Below are positions 23,431 through 36,500 of a DNA stretch of 64,000 bases, piece after piece. Source of the stretch: Sipunculus nudus. Lineage: Eukaryota; Annelida; Sipuncula; Golfingiida; Sipunculidae. The notes beneath the pieces were generated by a model. That model made no database searches, was not told the DNA's origin, and was given only the letters and a program-made list of their open reading frames with translations. Position 1 is the stretch's first letter; each line of letters begins with the position of its first letter. The translations under genes were made by a program, and so were the position numbers. The stretch lies in the NCBI GenBank assembly GCA_026874595.1, contig CM049316.1:33611339-33675338 (forward strand). The letters are read 5' to 3'.

Positions 23431-25885
23431 CCAGTGCGTACTTTCAGAAGAACACACATAATATAAAAGATAGTTTTTATCGCATAGTTACATTCATTTT
23501 TATTTAACAGACAGTGTCAACGGGCCATGGACCTATCCTTTAAAAATGCAATGCATTTAATTCTATTTCGAATTGATTTAAATTGTGGTATGTTTCACTC
23601 TTCACTTTTTCTTCAGTGTCCGTAAATATGTGTTTGACTGTCCATTTCGCCCCGGGGGTAATGCTTCCGTGACAACACGACTCAGTAAGTACTTCAACCC
23701 TTGTCGTAGTCTCTTCTGTCAGAGGGCCGAAATGGGGCTAGGATAATGCCATGTTCTAACGCAAAACTAACACAAACTTTTAGAATGATCTTAAAACAAT
23801 GATGTCAATGAGTAAATTCGAATACAAATCGAGGAGAGCACCTTAACAAGTGTGCGCGCTCTATCACGAAAATGGAGAAACAGCGATACAGCGACAAGTG
23901 ACAACTGGGTTTCTTTATTTGCAATGCGATCGCAAGTGAAGCCTTACCTCACACAGCGCAGTATCGAACTCAGTAGACCACCGCTCCGCTTGTTAGGGTT
24001 TATGGCAATTGAAATTGAAACCCCACAATACACTGGGGGTTCTATAAATACCCAAGCGGCGCAGGTATAACTGTAGTGCAGATGACACTTTAGTCCGTTT
24101 AAATATTTTGGATAAGAATTATTTCAAGGCAAAATCCATAAACATGGGTGTGTTGTTTTACGGACTTCACTTAATAATTAAAAGTGCCAATTCGCCTGCC
24201 TTAAGAAAAAAATCATGTGAATTCTGGTTTCCTCGATGTAGATATTAAGGATCTAAGGGTAATACGGGTTATGAAAATTTCTTATAACGCCCCGACAGGA
24301 TATATGAATTTGTTTATCAACAACGCGTTTGTTAACACAGCAATGTTGATAAACGGGGAAAATGTAACCTAAGGTGGTAGATTGTATAAATGTGGAGGTA
24401 GAAAGGTCACCTTTTGCAAAACGCCATTTGCAAAGCACTGGCTTATCTGACTTGCCACAAGGCAAGATGCATTTGCTGAGTTTTTTTTATTATTATTTTG
24501 GCGGGCCCCTAATATAATAAACATGTTTATGTAAACAAAACAAGCAGCCTGTGTGCTGTGATAATTACGTTTTCTGGTCTATTTTTATAAAATGCTCAAA
24601 GGGATTATACCTTTAGGATTGGGTCCCTTTATTATTTTGTTAGCGTGTGAAATGTAAACAGAAGGCGTTTGCTTGAAATGTAACAACATCCGTTTTTACA
24701 GTTTGACAGTTGAGAAAAGTAATCCAAGCCGTCCCACAGTGCCTAACTGGAAAAGGTTCGTTTTGAGTTGTTCTAAACGACCTCTGGCGAAAGGGTTGCC
24801 TCCCATGTGCAACACCCTTTGACCAAACTTCATCTCTTGTTTCCAGCAGGTGAGCAGTAATGGTCTAGGCTAATTAATACGTTCACCCACCACTAATTGG
24901 AACATAATTTATTTCAGTGCAATCCATTCCAATGAGCTTTCCAAAACGCCATACTAAAAACCCTTCAGGGAAAATATGTCTAATTTGTATAATATACAAA
25001 TTAGCTTTCGCCATCAGTAAAAATTCATTTTTTTCTCTATCAATGTACATAAGAACGCAATTTAGATAAAGGTTATTGAACACGACAGACACAATTGCAA
25101 ATGGAAATTGATGTTGATATTGATATTAAATTTCGTCGGGCTTCTTTTCGAGCCCCGCATCCGTTTCTTAATGCCCCCCTCCCCCCCCATTTCGAGATCT
25201 GGGGCCCTGAAACCACAGAAGACGGTAAATTGAACGCAGATTTAATATCCGACTTGAACATATCAATTATACAACAACGAGGACTGCATTTAAAGTATGA
25301 TATTATGCAAGTTGTAAACTTAGGTGGGCATTTTCACCCTACAGATATCAACATATTATAAACTATTCAATGTTTGGACTTATAAGTTAATATCAAAATT
25401 TTTGAGAAATATAAATATTTTAGCCTGTCACTCGTAAAGTTTGACTACGTTGTGCAAAGAAATTGAAGAGAACAGAATTTCCTCATATTTTTGTGAAAGG
25501 TGCTTCAAAATTCCCTCATTAGTTTACATATTTAAAATGTTCTCTATAGAAGAGGACATCTGGATCCGCCATTGTTTCCCGCAGTAACCTCACCGATAAA
25601 AAATAAATTATTTTAATGAACGCATCATTTGGGTGATTTTGAATGGTTTCTAAATAACGTGAAAGCGATCATCGGAAAAGCCCAACTTGTTTCGGCAAAG
25701 ATCGGAAGATCATATTAACAGCCGCGTGATTACGCAAATTATTAAAAAACAACAAACTATGGCTTTTTTTCCCTTTACCTGCACTATCTATGTTTTTCAG
25801 CTTACGCCACTACATCCAGTTATTTTCAGTATTGCAATTCGTACAGAACTATTTGCATCCCTCTTGATCTGGTATAGACGATTTA
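23431..25885. other. intergenic stretch, no gene seen
   Basis: No convincing exon. The plus frame at 25095-25361 is open but matches nothing I know and contains a poly-C run. A short motif at about 24325-24362 ('acacagcaatgttga.aaa.gg.aaaat') recurs at about 16050. Confidence 0.5.
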
Positions 25886-28800
25886 CGACGAAGATGGTAA
25901 GGACGGTAGTGGTAATAGTGGCAATGGTAATTTTAGTGCGATGAAGATAGTAAGGACGGTAGTGGTAATAGTCTCAATGGTAACGTTAATGACGATGAAG
26001 ATAGTAAGGACGGTAGTGGTTATAGTGGCAATGGTAATGTTAGTGACGATGAAGATAGTAAGGACGGTAGATGTTATAGTGGCAATGGTAATGTAAGTGA
26101 CGATGAAGATAGTAAGGACGGTAGTGTTTATAGTGGCAATGGTAATGTTAGTGACGATGAAGATAGTAAGGACGGTAGTGGTTATAGTGGCAATGGTAAT
26201 GTTAGTGACGATGAAGATAGTAAGGACGGTAGTGGTTATAGTGGCAATGGTAATGTAAGTGACGATGAAGATAGTCAGGACGGTAGTGGTTATAGTGGCA
26301 ATTGTAATGTTAGTGACGATGAAGAGAGTAAGGACGTTAAGTGGAAATAGTGGCAACGGTAATGTTAGTGACGATGAAGACAGTAAGGACGGTAGTGGTC
26401 ATAGTGTCAACGGTGGTGTATGTAAAAGCGAAGGTATTGCGCATGGCAGTGGTAATAGTGGCAACGGTAATATTAATGACGATGAAGATAGTAAGGACAA
26501 TAGTGGTATTAATGGCAATGGTAATGTAGTGACGAAAATGATAGTAAGGACGGTATTGGTAGTTGTGGCAATGGTAATCTAAGTGACGATGAAGACAGTA
26601 AGGACGGTAGTGTTAATAGTTGTTACGATAATGTTAGTGACGATGAAGACAGTAAGGACGGTAGTGGTAATAGTTGTAACGATAATGTTAGTGACGATGA
26701 AGACAGTAAGGTCGGTAGTGGTAATAGTGGCAATGGTAATGTTAGTGACGATGAAGACGGTAAGGACGGTAGTGGTAATATTGGCAATGGTAATGTTAGT
26801 GACGATGAAGACAGTAAGGACGGTAGTGATAATAGTGGCAATGGTAATGTTAGTGACGATGAAGACAGTAAGGACGGTAGTGATCATAGTGGCAACGGTG
26901 GTGTAAGTGAAGGCGAAGGTATTGCGCATGGCAGTGGTAATAGTGGCAACGGTAATATTAATGACAATGAAAGTAGTAAGGACGGTAGTGGAAATAGTGG
27001 CAACGGTAATATTAATGACGATGAAGATAGTAAGGACAATAGTGGTCATAGTGGCAATGGTAATATTAATGACGATGAAGATAGTAAGGACGGTAGTGGT
27101 AATAGTGACAATGGTAATGTTAGTGACGATGAAGATAGTAAGGACGGTATTGGTAGTAGTGGCGCCTGGCAATAGTAATAGTGACTGTAATTATGATTGT
27201 TGGGATTGCAGTTGTAATAGTTGTAACGGTTGTGGTAGTGACTGTTATAATGACAGTGATGATAGTTGTAAAAGTTGCAACGGTTGTCTAAGTGACTGCG
27301 GTGGTATAGGAGATGGTAGTTGTTATTTTTGGGAACGGTGGTTTTAGTAACGGTGATAACATTAGGGATGGAAGTGGTATTAGTGGAAACATATGGCGTG
27401 AATGACGGGAATGATGATATTGGGGATGGTAGTGGTAATAGTGGAAACGGTGGTGTTAGTGACGGTGATGACATTGGGACCGTGGTGGTAAAAGTGAAAC
27501 GGTGGTTTTACCGACGATGATATTGAGGATGTCAGTGGTAAAAGTTGCAAGGGTGGAGATAGTGACGGGGATGAAATTGGAGATGGTAGTGGTAATAGTG
27601 GGAACGGGAGTGTTAGTGACGATAATGATTATGGTGGGGATGGTTGTACTAATAGTAGTAACGGTAGTGTTAGTGACGGTTATGATTATGGTGATAATGG
27701 TTGTGGTAAAAGTGGGAACGGTAGTGTTAGTAAAGGTAATGGTTGTGGTGGGGATGGTTGTGATAATAGTTGTAACGTTAGTGTCAGTTACGTTGATGAA
27801 AATAGGGATCGTATTGGTATTTGTGGCAACGATGGTGAAACAGAAGGTAATAATGATAGTGGGGATGGTAGTGATAATTGTGGCAACGATGATGTTAGTG
27901 ACGGTCATAATGATACTGGGGATGGTAGTGATAATTGTGGCAACGGTGGTTTTAGTGACGGTAATAATGATAGTGGGGATGGTAGTGATAATTGTGGCAA
28001 CGGTGGTGTTAGTGACGGTCATAATGATACTGGGGATGGTAGTGATAATTGTGGCAACGGTGGTTTTAGTGACGGTAATAATGATAGTGGGGATGGTAGT
28101 GATAATTGTGGCAACGGTGGTTTTAGTGACGGTAATAATGATAGTGGGGATGGTAGTGATAATTGTGGCAACGATGGTGTTAGTGACGGTCATAATGATA
28201 CTGGGGATGGTAGTGATAATTGTGGCAACGGTGGTTTTAGTGACGGTAATAATGATAGTGGGGATGGTAGTGATAATTGTGGCAACGGTGGTGTTAGTGA
28301 CGGTCATAATGATACTGGGGATGGTAGTGATAATTGTGGCAACGGTGGTTTTAGTGACGGTAATAATGATAGTGGGGATGGTAGTGATAATTGTGGCAAC
28401 GGTGGTTTTAGTGACGGTAATAATGATAGTGGGGATGGTAGTGATAATTGTGGCAACGGCATTGTTTTAGTGACGGTAATAATGATAGTGGGGATGGTAG
28501 TGATAATTGTGGCAACGGTGGTTTTAGTGACGGTAATAATGATAGTGGGGATGGTAGTGATAATTGTGGCAACGATGGTGTTAGTGACGGTCATAATGAT
28601 ACTGGGGATGGTAGTGATAATTGTGGCAACGGTGGTTTTAGTGACGGTAATAATGATAGTGGGGATGGTAGTGATAATTGTGGCAACGGTGGTTTTAGTG
28701 ACGGTAATAATGATAGTGGGGATGGTAGTGATAATTGTGGCAACGGTGGTTTTTAGTGACGGTAATAATGATAGTGGGGATGGTAGTGATAATTGTGGCA

Positions 28801-30250
28801 ACGGTGGTTTTAGTGACGGTAATAATGATAGTGGGGATGGTAGTGATAATTGTGGCAACGATGGTGTTAGTGACGGTCATAATGATACTGGGGATGGTAG
28901 TGATAATTGTGGCAACGGTGGTTTTAGTGACGGTAATAATGATAGTGGGGATGGTAGTGATAATTGTGGCAACGGTGGTTTTAGTGACGGTAATAATGAT
29001 AGTTGGGATGGTTGTGATAATTGTGGCAACGATGGTGTTAGTGACGGTCATAATTATACTGGGGATGGTAGTGATAATTGTGGCAACGGTGGTTTTAGTG
29101 ACGGTAATAATGATAGTGGGGATGGTAGTGATAATTGTGGCAACGGTGGTTTTAGTGACGGTGATAATGATAGTGGGGATGGTAGTGATAATTGTGGCAA
29201 CGATGGTGTTAGTGACGGTCATAATGATACTGGGGATGGTAGTGATAATTGTGGCAACGGTGGTTTTAGTGACGGTAATAATGATAGTGGGGATGGTAGT
29301 GATAATTGTGGCAACGGTGGTTTTAGTGACGGTAATAATGATACTGGGGATGGTAGTGATAATTGTGGCAACGGTGGTTTTAGTGACGGTAATAATGATA
29401 GTGGGGATGGTAGTGATAACTGTGGCAACGGTGGTTTTAGTGACGGTAATAATGATACTGGGGATGGTAGTGATAATTGTGGCAACGGTGGTTTTAGTGA
29501 CGGTAATAATGATAGTGGGGATGGTAGTGATAATTGTGGCAACGATGGTGTTAGTGACGGTCATAATGATAGTGGGAATGGTAGTGATAATTGTGACAAC
29601 GGTGGTATTAGTGACGGTAATGATGATAGTGGGGATGGTAGTGATAATTGTGGCAACGGTGGTGTTAGTGACGGTTATAATGACAGTGGGGATGGTAGTG
29701 ATAATTGTGGCAACGATGGTGTTAGTGACGGTCATAATGATACTGGGGATGGTAGTGATAATTGTGGCAACGATGGTGTTAGTGACGGTAATGATGATAG
29801 TGGGGATAGTAGTGATACTAGTAATTGTGGCAACGGTGGTGTTAGTGACGGTAATGATGATAGGGGTGATGGTATTGATAATTGTGGCAACGGTTGTGTT
29901 AGTGACGGTTATAATGATATAGTGATGGTATTGATAATTGTGGCAACGGTGGTGTTAGTGACGGTAATGATGATAGTGGTGATGATATTGATAATTGTGG
30001 CAACGATGGTATTAGCGACGGTAATGGTGATAGTGGTGATGGTATTGATAATTGTGGCAACGGTGGTGTTTGTGACGGTAATAATGACAGTGGGGATGGT
30101 TGTGGTAAATGTGATAACGGTAGTGTTAGTGACGGTAATGATTATGGTGGGGATCGTTGTGGTAATTGTGGCAACGGTGTTGTCAGTGACGGTGATGATA
30201 TTGTGATGGTAATGGGTATATTTGAACTGTGGTAAATAGTGACGGTAATG
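25886..30250. repeat. 54/57-bp minisatellite array, about 4.4 kb
   Basis: 25886-27165 is made of about 23 units of 54 bp (unit contains 'gatgaagatagtaaggacgg'). 27166-27830 is a diverged middle. 27831-30250 is about 40 units of 57 bp (unit contains 'gataattgtggcaacggtgg'), with two main variants (ggtaataatgatagt and ggtcataatgatact) in a partly regular order. Both periods are multiples of three and the unit lacks stops, so several frames on both strands stay open for hundreds of codons. Frames change between neighbouring units in the 54-bp part. I therefore do not call a protein. The array ends about 45 bp below the protease stop codon. Confidence 0.95.
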
Positions 30251-30295
30251 ATTAACAACAGAACTGTCTATCAACATGGATTTTACTTCAATGTT

Positions 30296-30454
30296 TTAGT
30301 TACTGTCAATCCAGGAACGGAAAGTAGTGACACGAGCGTACACGTTGGGGTATTCTGTCATGCAACTGCTGTCGACACTGCCAACCACCCAGGATGTTAC
30401 ACCAACCACAAGCCAGCTTCCATCCATGCAGTTTAGCGGTCCACCAGAATCACC
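30296..30454 (-). CDS. protease exon 6 (catalytic Ser, C terminus)
   Basis: Acceptor TGTATTATAG before 30454. It encodes [19 protein letters not shown], then a C-terminal [17 protein letters not shown] and TAA at 30298-30296. Starting the last exon exactly at GDSGG is common in S1 genes. Confidence 0.95.
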   Translation of the reverse strand, partial: GDSGGPLNCMDGSWLVVGVTSWVVGSVDSSCMTEYPNVYARVTTFRSWIDSN

Positions 30455-33424
30455 CTATAATACAAGCCAATCCATTAGAAATACCCAGTTACAAAGACAT
30501 ATATCAAGTCACTTTAAGATTCATACTCAGTTACAAAGACATATCAAGTTATTTTAGGTTGATACACAGCTACAAATATTTATCAAGTTACTGTCAAGTC
30601 TATTTATAAATATTATAATGTTACATGGCTAAGTTAAGAGACCATCATTTACATAAATTTGGTGTTTTCAAGATATTTTGCAAGTCTCAGGGTGCCAAGG
30701 ATAAAATTGTTTAGCCAAGTTTTTGCCAAATTTGCAAGATTTCAACGTCTCGGTGTTCAACGGTTAGTTTATATGTGTGTGTGGTTGTGTAAATACATTA
30801 TCGTCTGAGTCTATGTGGTCAATGGAAACATATTCGGATTTGGATTGGACTTTAATTTATCTTTACCTTTATTTGCAATAAATATTTAAAGTATTTACCA
30901 CGGTACATAGACCTTTTAAAGCATACAGGTGTGAATTGTTGCTGGTCTCTTTGTGAGAGCACCGGAAACAGAATATACATATACACGTGACGAGTACCTG
31001 ACAGGCTCCTTGCTGGCCGTTACCATGGATACAGATGTGTTGATCAAGTACGTTATCCTGAAGGTTTATGGGCATCCGGTTCCTGCATTCAGCGACTGTC
31101 AATACATCAATCCTAACCTCTTGCAGTTGGTCGGGTATCGGACCATCATCTCCGTCTGAAATGGAGAATAATTTTGACGGTAAACGTCTCTTTATCCATT
31201 AGCTCTGATCTAAACTTCTGGCACAGAGAACTCGATTGAAACTGAAAGTCATGTTAATGAAACGTATATCCGTTATCCGTGGGGGGGGGGGGGGGGAGCC
31301 TGGATTAACCGAAAGGGTAGGAGGGGTGACATGATGCACGTGGTTGAGATGGAGGTGGGAAGCATAGAGCCACTGGCTAAAGAGTGTATCTGTATATGTC
31401 ACAGACACTTGACACAGTGGAATTATTTTTTTTTTTTTTTGGGGGGGGGGGGGGGGAGGGGGACGCTGACCATATTACAAGAAGACCCGTTCCTAGACTG
31501 TCGTATTAGCATATCTGATCCTTACTCAAATTGGGTTTCCTTATTCTTAGTGCCTATTCGATCAAAATATGCCGTTATCCGCTCAGACACGCCTTAAATA
31601 TAACTTTTCAAACATTTCCTAGCGTCCCTCTTTCACTGGTATCCGTAAAACGATTTGGGTATAAAACCTGCCATCTTGAAACGTCAGTTCACGACAGGAC
31701 CTCGTCTAGAATGTAGATAATTATTCAATTGTTATTAACACTGGGCCAAGTTATGTGGACGTCTACAGAAACACATGATGTGTACATAAATTAGCATTAT
31801 TAGATGGTTAACCTTAATGCCGGCCCAGTATTTAGATTGTACTGAAAATTATACTATAAAAGTATTTTTAAAAACTTATCAATATCAATCATATTTACAT
31901 CAAATTTCATAACTGTCTACTTTCACCGGCATGCATTATTTTATATACTGTAGATTCAGATATTATCGTGGGCCTAAAATTTCGTGGTTTTTATACAAAA
32001 CGCATATCGTGGGGTATTTGAATTCGTGGAAAGACAAAGAAAACTTTAGGAAATTATGTTTATTAATAGCTCCATGTGCGCAAGGAAGACGAGCCCGATG
32101 TACACAGGTGTTTCGGCTTTGATGCTTATCACACGGTGCGCCAGTACCGCGGTCAATCGGGTCAATGTTGAACAAACATGCTCCGCCCGACCCGAGCCTA
32201 ACAAAGAATTAATCAGCCGTGACCGACACGTGCCGGGCTATACATCGGCTGTTAGTTGTAACACCCGATACATCGGCTATCAGTTATAACATCCGATCAC
32301 ACCACGTTCACAGAAAACGTAAACCATCACTTGACCGGAGAAAAAATGAAACGGGACCGTACACAAAGTTTTTACATTTTTTTTAAAATCTAGGCGGTAG
32401 TCACATGTGGCGCCTGTAAATCCCTGACGGGGCGGTGAGATGAGACACGGTTCCTTCGTCATTCATCATGTCAGCTATATTTGAAGATTATGAAGAAATA
32501 ATTCGCATAATAGTATTCTGTGGCGCTTACTTATGCTAACATATATGTACAACTATCGGCAATATTCGGAAGAAGTACCGCCTGCATGTATTATTAATGG
32601 CTCACTGTTATGCATGCAACTGTTGTCGCAATAATCGGAATAAGTGCTCTTTCGCGTCCCGCGATAATGCAAATGAGTTTACACGGCCCTTGTCTTTTAG
32701 GCCAATAGGTAGCGTTAATCTCGTTTAATCTCCATTGAAAGAAGGTTGAAAAGGCCGGTTCGGAAAAAGCCGTGCCTAGGTAGCTGTGGTTACGAACATT
32801 GGAACTTTTGTACCGTTCTTGGCGTGTCAGAACTGTCGCTTTGCGCGACAGAAATGTGGTATTGTTTTTTGAATTTTTCACCCGAAATGTGGATAAGAGG
32901 AAATGTGAGGATACGTTTTCAGTTTAAATTTTACTTTGATATTGTTTTATTGTAAAGATATCAGGGGGGCCGTGTTTGTACGATATTAGGGGAAATAATT
33001 TAATTGACAAAAGAATATTTATAAATCTCGTATTTTTATATTATTTTACGAAAAGCAATTCAGTGCATTTAGTAAATGTTTCAAAAACAATGATAAATAG
33101 TAATAAACAATTTTTGTATCTTTATTGAAAATTCAGCCAGCGGTAACAATTGTATATATAAAGACGACAACCAGCTGCCGTTAAGATACCGTATATCCTC
33201 TGACCGTGTGTTTTTTTTATCGTTGGAATCATGAATTCGTGGATTATCTTGATCCACGAAAACCACGAAAATAAAATCCCAACTAATATTTCTGAATCTA
33301 CAGTATATATATATTGTTACGGGGCAGTGGCGTCACTTTTTCTTCCAGGGTGGGGGATGACTTTGTATATTTATATACACACACACACATCCCTTTTTCA
33401 GCGTCTCTGAGAGACATATTCAAC

Positions 33425-33456
<32 letters not shown>

Positions 33457-33460
33457 ATAT

Positions 33461-33491
<31 letters not shown>

Positions 33492-33494
33492 GAG

Positions 33495-33539
<45 letters not shown>

Positions 33540-36500
33540 GAACATACCAATGTTAATCATATATCAAATAATTATAATATTGTAATAGAAAATAAGTTTT
33601 TGTAATTCAAAGCAAGATTTAGATATAACATTTTTAGTAAATGGATCTAAAGTATTTAATTCTATTTATTAATATATTTCATTTGCAATATCATAATATT
33701 ATTCTCTGAAAAGTGAGGGGGATGATTACATTGGCTATCCCCCCCCCTTGCCAAAAAGTGGAGGGTATATATACCCCCATCCCCCCTATATTGACGCCCC
33801 TGTTACGGGATGACATAAAAGCAGACCGAACTGTCTCACTAGTGAAGCTTGCCAGAACATATATATAGGCCTAAGCACTTGACACAACGTAAGGGTGGTC
33901 GATATTATAAGCACTAGATGACCCCTCCCCCAACTATCGTTTTAGCATATCTGATCGATGACCAAATTGGATTTCCTTATTTTCAGTGTCTATTTACCAA
34001 AAATATGTCGTTATCCGCGCAAAGGCCCCTATATCTTTTCAAACATTTCCTAGCAACCCGGTTCCTCAAGTGAATAAAGTATTCCTCAATATTGCATGCA
34101 AAGTCGGGGGGGGGGGGGGGGCAACCGCCCCTAATGTCAAAGGTTTGGCAATGTTCAACTGGCATTTCTACATAAGTTGCAAGATAGGTATCAATTTATT
34201 AAGTTTACGTACGGAGTCTGCCCCAACCGGAAATCCAGCACTCGTTTCCGGCATAGTTTGGTCCACCAGTTGGAGCAAGGGAAGCGTAAGCGATAGCGCC
34301 ACCTGCGTTGACGGCTGTTGCAAGAACCATGGTCCCAACGTCGTTCGGAATACCAGGTCCAAAACGATCGAATTCGGGGTGCTGGAAAGATGAGGAATTC
34401 AAGACGATTTACACGAATGTTTAAGTGTGTGTGTGTGTGTGTGTGTGTACAAAGTATCTAGAGGAAAGAGCAAAGTTGTTATTTTTTAATAGAACCTGTT
34501 TCTTTTCTTATTGCACCGCTTCTTTTGGGCAATCAAAGAAAAATAAAAAAAAAATATTACAAAGTAACCCAGATAGGGGCAAACTGAATATCAAACTATG
34601 GTTGGAATAATTCTATATAAGTGTCCCTACCTCAGTGGTCGAAGAGACCAATGATTCTGCTTCATGGTCAGGGTTGGCTCCGATGTTTGAGGCACCAGCA
34701 AGAATACGGAACCCGGACCTTAGGTATAAAATGCAGACACATTACAGAGAAGACAGTAATGAGAGGTAAATCTGAGGCTCATCACAGGAAAAACAGTACT
34801 ACAGGGGCAAAACTGAGGCATATTACAGAGAATATGGCGTGAGATTCGTTACATAGAATACAAGTCAGAATACAGTACTGTTGAATAAAACTGAAGCACA
34901 TAACAGAAAACACAGTACCTAGTTGTAACACTGCATGAGCACATTTAAGAGAATATAGTATTGAGGAATATAACTGAGGCACATAGAAGGGAATACAGTA
35001 CTGAGGACTATCACTGAGCAACATTACCGAGAAAAAGTACTAATGACTACAACTGAGCAACATAACAGAGAATACAGTACTGAGGACTACCACCTAGCAA
35101 CATTACAGAGAAAACAGTACTGATGACTACAACTGAGCAACATTACAGAGAATAGAGTACTGCATCATTACAGAGAATACAGTACTGAGGACTACAACTG
35201 AGCAACATTACCGAGAATACAGTACTGAGGACTACAATCGAGCAACATTACTGTGAATACAGTACTGATGACTACAACCGAGCATCATTACAGAGAATAC
35301 AGTACTGAGGACTACAACCGAGCATCATTACAGAGAATACAGTACTGATGACTACAACCGAGCAACACAACAGAGAATACAGATGACTACAACTAAGCAA
35401 CATTACAGAGAATACAGTACTGAGGACTACAACTAGGCAACATTACAGAGAATACAGTACTGAGGACTACCACCGAGCAACATTAACGAGGATACAGTAC
35501 TCATGACTACAACTGAGCAACATTACAGAGAATACTGTACTGCATCATTACAGAGAATACAGTACTGAGGACTACAACTGAGCCACATTACCGAGAATAC
35601 AGTACTGAGGACTACAACCGAGCATCATTGCAGAGAATACAGTATTAAGGACTACAACCAAGCAACAGTACAGAGAATACAGTCCTGAGGACTACAACTA
35701 AGCAACATTTCAGAGAATACATTACTCAGGACTACAACTCAGCAACATTACAGAGAATACAGTACTGATGACTACAATTAAGCAACATTACAGAGAATAC
35801 AGTACTGAGGACTACAACTAAGCAACATTACAGAAAATACAGTACTGATGACTACAACCGAGCAACACAACAGAGAATACAGTACTGAGGACTACAACCG
35901 AGCAACACAACAGAGAATACAGTACTGAGGACTACAACTAAGCAGCATTACAGAGAATACAGTACTGAGGACTACAACCGAGCATCATTACAGAGAATAC
36001 AGTACTGATGACTACAACCGAACATCTTTGCAGAAAATACAGTACTGAGGACTACAACCAAGCAACAGTACAGAGAATACAGTCCTGGGGACTACAACTA
36101 AGCAACATTTCAGAGAACCCATTACTCAGGACTACAACTCAGCAACATTACAGAGAATACAGTACTGATGACTACAACTAAGCAACATTACAGAGAATAC
36201 AGTACTGAGGACTACAACAAAGCAACATTACAGAAAATACAGTACTGAGGACTACAACTAAGCAACAGTACAGAAAATACAGTACTGAGGACTACAACCA
36301 AGCAACACAACAGAGAATACAGTACTGAGGACTACAACTAAACAACAGTACAGAGAATACAGTACTGAGGACTACAACTAAGAAACATTACAGAGAATAC
36401 AGTACTGAGGACTACAACTAAGCAACATTACAGAAAATACAGTACTGAGGACTACAACTAAGCAACATTACAGAGAATACAGTACTGAGGACTACAACTA

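Noticed and set aside
25883-30277. Long open frames of up to 578 codons on both strands across the minisatellite.
   Set aside because: They follow from 54- and 57-bp units without stops. Neighbouring units switch frame, and there is no start context, signal sequence or non-repetitive flank.
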